From Clostridium ihumii AP5 (GTDB lineage: Bacteria; Bacillota; Clostridia; Clostridiales; Clostridiaceae): a DNA stretch of 64,000 nucleotides. Shown here in pieces: positions 59,947 through 64,000 of the stretch (positions within the stretch are counted from its first letter, which is position 1; each line of letters starts with the position of its first letter). Below the pieces are notes generated by a model. The model was not told the DNA's origin. It did not search any database and saw nothing but the letters and a program-made list of their open reading frames with translations. The stretch lies in contig NZ_CCAT010000043.1 in assembly GCF_000612845.1 (NCBI RefSeq), positions 1 to 64,000 on the forward strand, written 5' to 3'. Position numbers and translations under genes: made by a program.

Positions 59947-62900
59947 TATAACATTTGTAATGTCAAATTTTGATGCACAGTATAGATTAAAAGAAGTTTG
60001 TAGAAATTTAAAGGAAGAATTTAAAAATGAATTTGTATTTAATTTTTTAGAAAGTAGGCAAATTGAAAATGACAAAGAAAATTTAGATGAATATAAAGAT
60101 ATATTTAATAAATCAGATTTTATCTTTATATCACTTCATAGTGGAATTACATATTTTAAAACAGTGAATTCACTGATAGATGAATTTAATGGGAAAAAGA
60201 AGTTTTTTATATATTCTTCAGTTGATGGAGAAAATGAACTTTTACTTAGAAAGTCTAGTATATCAAAAGAAGAGTTTGGTAGCATATTTAAATACTATAA
60301 AATAGGTGGAAATAATAACTTTAGAAATATGGTTTTATACTTAGCATCTACCTATAGTAGTAAAAACTATAATTATAGTGATGCTGAAAAAAGAGTTTGG
60401 GAAGGGATTTATTACAAGGGAAGAAAAGTTGAAGATGAAAAAGAGTATATAAAAAAAGCAAAAGATAGTAATAAGTCAGTAGTTGGAATATTGTTTTATA
60501 GTAATTATTACTTTGAAAATAATACAAGACATATAGATAAATTTATAGAAGAAGTAGAAAATTTAGGTGGAGTTCCTTTAGCTGTATATACTGCATCTGC
60601 AAAAGATGAATCTGTAGGATATAAAGGCATTCAATATGTTATAGATAATTACTTAATGGAAGAAAATGAGCCTATAGTAGATGTAGTTATAAATACTATG
60701 GCTCATGCACAAAGTATTCTTGGAAATCCAGGAGATGGAACTACATATGTAGAAGAAAGCATTTTTGAAAAATTAAAAGTACCTGTGCTTCAAGCAATTG
60801 GAACTTATCAAAGTTATGAAAGCTTTAAAAAATCAATTAAGGGAATAGATAGTATGGCACTTTGCGGTAATGTTTATGATCCTGAATTTGATGGCCAAAT
60901 TATAACAGTAGCTACAGCAACTAATGAGCTTATAAGAGATGCACTTGGAGATAGGTATGCATTTTTCCCTATTGAAGAGCGTGTAAATAAGGTATGTAGG
61001 CTAGCACTTAATTTTGCAAAACTTAGAAGAAAAGAAAACAAAGATAAAAAAGTTGCAATAATATTTCATAATATGCCACCAAGAAATGACATGATAGGTT
61101 GTGCTTTTGGATTAGATACACCACAAAGTGTTTTTAACATTGTAAATGAATTAAAAAGTAATAATGTTAAACTAGATTATGATTTTGAAAATGGTGATGA
61201 AATTATAAATAATATCATAGATTGTGTTAGCAATGATTCTAAGTGGCTAAGTGAAGAAAAGGTTAAAGAAAAAAGCATAGATTTAATAGATAAAGATACT
61301 TATATTAGTTGGTTTTCAAAATTAAGTTACAATGTACAAGAAAAAATGGAGAGAGATTGGGGAAAAGCACCAGGAGAATTTATGGTTTATGATGATAAAT
61401 TCCCAGTGCCAGGAATTCTTAATGGAAATGTGTTTATAGGACTTCAACCAGCAAGAGGATATGAAGATAAAGCAGAAGAAGTCTATCATAGTACAGATAT
61501 AGTTCCACCACATCAATATATAGCTTTTTATAAGTGGATAAGAAATGTATTTAAAGCAGATGTCATTATACATGTTGGAACCCATGGCTCATTAGAGTGG
61601 CTTCCAGGTAAGGAAATAGGGCTTACAGATGAATGTTATCCAGATATAAACATTGATGATATTCCTAACTTATATCCATATATAATAGATGTTCCTGGTG
61701 AAGGTGCACAGGCTAAAAGAAGGTCATATGCAACAGTTTTAGATCACTTAATTCCATCACTGATGGAGAGTGGACTATATGGAGAAATGGAAAATATAGA
61801 TGAACTTATAAAACAATATTATCATGCTAAAAACAGTGATGTAGGTAAAGTAGATGGAATTAAAAATGAACTTATAGAGCTAATGATAAAGAATAATTTT
61901 CATGATGATTTAAATATAAAAGAGGAAGAGTTAAGAGAAGATAGTTTTAATAGCATAGAAAAATTACATGGTTGGATTGAAGAAATTAAATGTTCTTTAA
62001 TAAAAGATGGGCTTCATATATTTGGTGTTGCTCCAAAAGAAAAACGATATGTAAATATGATAGTTGCACTTTTAAATTTACCTAATGGAGAAGTTCCTTC
62101 ATTAATAGAAAGTGTATGCATAGCTAAAAATATAAATTATAACACTTTAAAAGATAAGCCTTATGAAAAAAATGAAAATGATGAAACTAATTTAATGATT
62201 TTGGACAAGCTTTTAGATTTAAGTAGAAGAATTATAGATGATTTTCATAAAGAAAATTATAGTGAAGATTCTATAACTTCTATAATTACAAAATATTTTG
62301 ATAAAGAAAAAGCAAGTGATTTAGATAAAGTACTTAAGTTTGTTTCAAAGGTTGTAACTAAAAAGTTAAATGATACAACTGATGAATTAAAAAATCTTAT
62401 TAAAGGTGTTAATGGAGAGTTTGTATCTAGTGGTGGTTCTGGATGCCCAACAAGAGGAAGAGTGGACATATTACCTACTGGTAGAAATTTTTATACGATA
62501 GATCCAACGTCTGTTCCAACTAAATCAGCTTGGGAAGTTGGCAAAAGACTAGGTGATGAATTAATAAATAGATATTTAAAAGATGAGGGGAAATATCCTG
62601 AAAGTATTTCAATTGTAGTTTATTCAGGGGAAACTATTAAAACTACTGGTGATGATATAGCAGAAATTTTATATCTTATGGGCATTAAACCAAAGTGGCT
62701 TGAAGGGTCTCAAAAAGTAGTTGGTATTGAAAAAATTAGTTTAGAAGAGCTAAAAAGACCAAGAATTGATGTAACATTAAGAATTACAGGTCTTTTTAGA
62801 GATACATTTCCAAATCTTATTGAACTTATAGAAGATGCTGTTAATCTAGCTTCTAGTCTTCCAGAAGATGAAAAAAACAATTACTTAAGAAAACATGTTT

Positions 62901-63685
62901 TAAATGAAATAGATGAACTTTTAAGTGAAGGAATTTCTTTAGAAGTGGCAAAAGAAGAAGCTGGTATGAGAATTTTTGGTTGCCCACCAGGTACTTATGG
63001 TGCAGGTGTAGATATTTTAATCAACAGTAAAAAGTGGAATGACAGAAATGATTTAGGTGATGTGTATACTCTTTGGGGTGGACATGCCTACGGAAAAAAT
63101 ATTCATGGTAAAAAAGTTAAGGAAGTGTTTGAAAGAAGATTGTCTAGTGTGGAGGTTACTGTTAAAAATGAATCTTCAATGGAGATAGATATGCTAGATA
63201 GTGATGATTTTTATAACTATCATGGTGGGCTTGTAGCTGCTGTAAGTAGAGCATCAGGCAACATGCCAAAATCATACTCAGGAAATAGCAGTGATCCTAA
63301 AAGAGTTAAATTAAAAGATATAAATGAAGAAACAGCTAGGATAATGAGATCAAGAATATTGAATCCAAAATGGTTTGAAGGGTTAAAAGAACATGGTTAT
63401 AAAGGGGCACAGGAAGTTTCAGCTATGGTAGATATTATGTTTGGATGGGATGCCACATCAAGTGTTATAGAAGATTGGATGTATGATGGTGTTGCAAGAG
63501 AATATCTTTTAAATGAAGAAAGAAGAGATTGGATAAAAGAGGCTAATCCATGGGCAGTTTACAATATGACAGAAAGATTATTAGAAGCAAATAAAAGAGG
63601 TATGTGGAATGGAGATAAAGACACTTTAAATGAGCTTAGAAAAATATATCTTAATGTAGAAGGCGATTTAGAAGATTATGTTTAG
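59939..63685 (+). CDS. CobN-like cobaltochelatase large subunit
   Basis: 1248-residue member of the CobN/BchH family. Signatures are VGTHGSLEWLPGKEIGLTDE (about 544), SGGSGCPTRGRVDILPTGRN (about 830) and FGCPPGTYGAGVDILINS (about 1012). In the aerobic B12 pathway CobN inserts cobalt with the help of CobS and CobT; neither is seen here, and anaerobic B12 makers normally use CbiK or CbiX. It may work with other chelatase ATPases encoded elsewhere, or act in a different reaction such as metal handling during corrinoid recycling. It overlaps cbiZ and a radical SAM gene by 8 bases at either end, so all three are coupled. Confidence 0.88.
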   Translation: MFNITFVMSNFDAQYRLKEVCRNLKEEFKNEFVFNFLESRQIENDKENLDEYKDIFNKSDFIFISLHSGITYFKTVNSLIDEFNGKKKFFIYSSVDGENELLLRKSSISKEEFGSIFKYYKIGGNNNFRNMVLYLASTYSSKNYNYSDAEKRVWEGIYYKGRKVEDEKEYIKKAKDSNKSVVGILFYSNYYFENNTRHIDKFIEEVENLGGVPLAVYTASAKDESVGYKGIQYVIDNYLMEENEPIVDVVINTMAHAQSILGNPGDGTTYVEESIFEKLKVPVLQAIGTYQSYESFKKSIKGIDSMALCGNVYDPEFDGQIITVATATNELIRDALGDRYAFFPIEERVNKVCRLALNFAKLRRKENKDKKVAIIFHNMPPRNDMIGCAFGLDTPQSVFNIVNELKSNNVKLDYDFENGDEIINNIIDCVSNDSKWLSEEKVKEKSIDLIDKDTYISWFSKLSYNVQEKMERDWGKAPGEFMVYDDKFPVPGILNGNVFIGLQPARGYEDKAEEVYHSTDIVPPHQYIAFYKWIRNVFKADVIIHVGTHGSLEWLPGKEIGLTDECYPDINIDDIPNLYPYIIDVPGEGAQAKRRSYATVLDHLIPSLMESGLYGEMENIDELIKQYYHAKNSDVGKVDGIKNELIELMIKNNFHDDLNIKEEELREDSFNSIEKLHGWIEEIKCSLIKDGLHIFGVAPKEKRYVNMIVALLNLPNGEVPSLIESVCIAKNINYNTLKDKPYEKNENDETNLMILDKLLDLSRRIIDDFHKENYSEDSITSIITKYFDKEKASDLDKVLKFVSKVVTKKLNDTTDELKNLIKGVNGEFVSSGGSGCPTRGRVDILPTGRNFYTIDPTSVPTKSAWEVGKRLGDELINRYLKDEGKYPESISIVVYSGETIKTTGDDIAEILYLMGIKPKWLEGSQKVVGIEKISLEELKRPRIDVTLRITGLFRDTFPNLIELIEDAVNLASSLPEDEKNNYLRKHVLNEIDELLSEGISLEVAKEEAGMRIFGCPPGTYGAGVDILINSKKWNDRNDLGDVYTLWGGHAYGKNIHGKKVKEVFERRLSSVEVTVKNESSMEIDMLDSDDFYNYHGGLVAAVSRASGNMPKSYSGNSSDPKRVKLKDINEETARIMRSRILNPKWFEGLKEHGYKGAQEVSAMVDIMFGWDATSSVIEDWMYDGVAREYLLNEERRDWIKEANPWAVYNMTERLLEANKRGMWNGDKDTLNELRKIYLNVEGDLEDYV

Positions 63686-64000
63686 TAATGTTAAGTTGTT
63701 AGTTTTGTGGGTTACAAATGATTGTAATTTAAATTGTAAATATTGCTATGCAAATGGTGGAGAAAAGAAGGAATATATGACTTTTGATACAGCTAAAAAA
63801 GCTATTGATATGATTAAAAGTGATAGTTTCAAAATTCAATTTGCTGGTGGAGAGCCAATGATGAATTTTTCTCTTATAAGAGATATTTATAATTATGTTC
63901 AAAGTAAAGATAAAAAAATAACATTACAAATGCAAAGCAATGGAACGTTAATAGATGATGAAATTTCTAAAGAAATTAAAAAAATGGATATAAAAATGGG
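63678..64000 (+). CDS. Radical SAM protein (5' part, cut by window end)
   Basis: The first 107 codons start ATG 63678, overlapping the cobN-like stop by 8 bases. They carry the radical SAM cluster motif CNLNCKYC (CxxxCxxC, residues 16, 20 and 23) and the GGE motif in FAGGEPMMNF (about residues 57-59). The opening resembles SPASM/peptide-modifying and PqqE-like radical SAM enzymes, but the rest is outside the window. Its tight coupling to cobN and cbiZ suggests it acts on a tetrapyrrole or an associated peptide. Confidence 0.88.
   Translation, partial: MFSNVKLLVLWVTNDCNLNCKYCYANGGEKKEYMTFDTAKKAIDMIKSDSFKIQFAGGEPMMNFSLIRDIYNYVQSKDKKITLQMQSNGTLIDDEISKEIKKMDIKM

Noticed and set aside
1-64000. 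CRISPR arrays, tRNA or rRNA genes, T-box leaders, prophage blocks
   Set aside because: No regularly spaced repeats, cloverleaf-like sequences, T-box core or clustered phage structural genes were found on reading both strands.

Overview
The window is strongly AT-rich and gene-dense, with strong purine-rich ribosome binding sites, frequent TTG/GTG starts and compact U-tracted hairpin terminators. Together with MprF, a clostridial-type sporulating-Firmicute gene set, an NhaC antiporter, DbpA, TopB and anaerobic B12 metabolism, this points to a chromosomal segment of a Clostridium (sensu stricto, cluster I type) species; the species cannot be fixed from the sequence. No rRNA, tRNA, CRISPR array or prophage was seen.

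Layout. 0-9.9 kb: an ECF-like sigma factor fused to a large C-terminal region, two half-size ABC exporters overlapping it, an ABC-2 type ATPase/permease pair under a palindrome-marked promoter, and DbpA helicase. 10-12.4 kb: topoisomerase III. 12.4-20.7 kb: small accessory genes with three tandem duplications (VOC proteins, SdpI-like membrane proteins, tiny one-TM proteins), several GNAT acetyltransferases, methyltransferases, a Nudix hydrolase and a metallopeptidase-like protein. 20.6-22 kb: a REP-associated tyrosine transposase (RAYT) surrounded by copies of a GGTGACAGTCAT motif. 22.5-25 kb: mprF. 25.5-28 kb: an ABC-F protein preceded by a long leader with a leader peptide and two terminators. 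28-33 kb: MFS transporter, DUF1622 protein, cyclophilin, NhaC antiporter. 33.6-36.5 kb: a FecB/C/D-type metal-chelate ABC importer. 36.6-38.1 kb: ECF sigma/anti-sigma pair. 38.8-49 kb: FUSC protein, a gluzincin-like protein, a chemoreceptor, a DnaD-domain protein, a MATE exporter behind a Fur-like box, and small proteins of unknown function.

49.5-64 kb is the most striking part: a corrinoid (B12) acquisition and processing locus. It has three paralogous secreted binding proteins, two of which stop exactly at the linker helix and so are 'half' receptors; two cobalamin riboswitches with terminators, in front of the second and third receptor; a BtuC-like permease; a BtuD-like ATPase with an extra C-terminal domain; CbiZ (adenosylcobinamide amidohydrolase); a CobN-like giant chelatase subunit; and the beginning of a radical SAM gene overlapping cobN. 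Together they look like a module that captures corrinoids, imports them, strips the lower ligand and does something further to the ring or metal.

Intergenic regions from end to end carry a dispersed repeat family (about 300 bp, ending near CTTGGAACCCTATA) with nested smaller palindromic elements. Several copies lie directly in front of genes, including the B12 transport and cbiZ genes. All homology statements are by recognition of motifs, not by database search.
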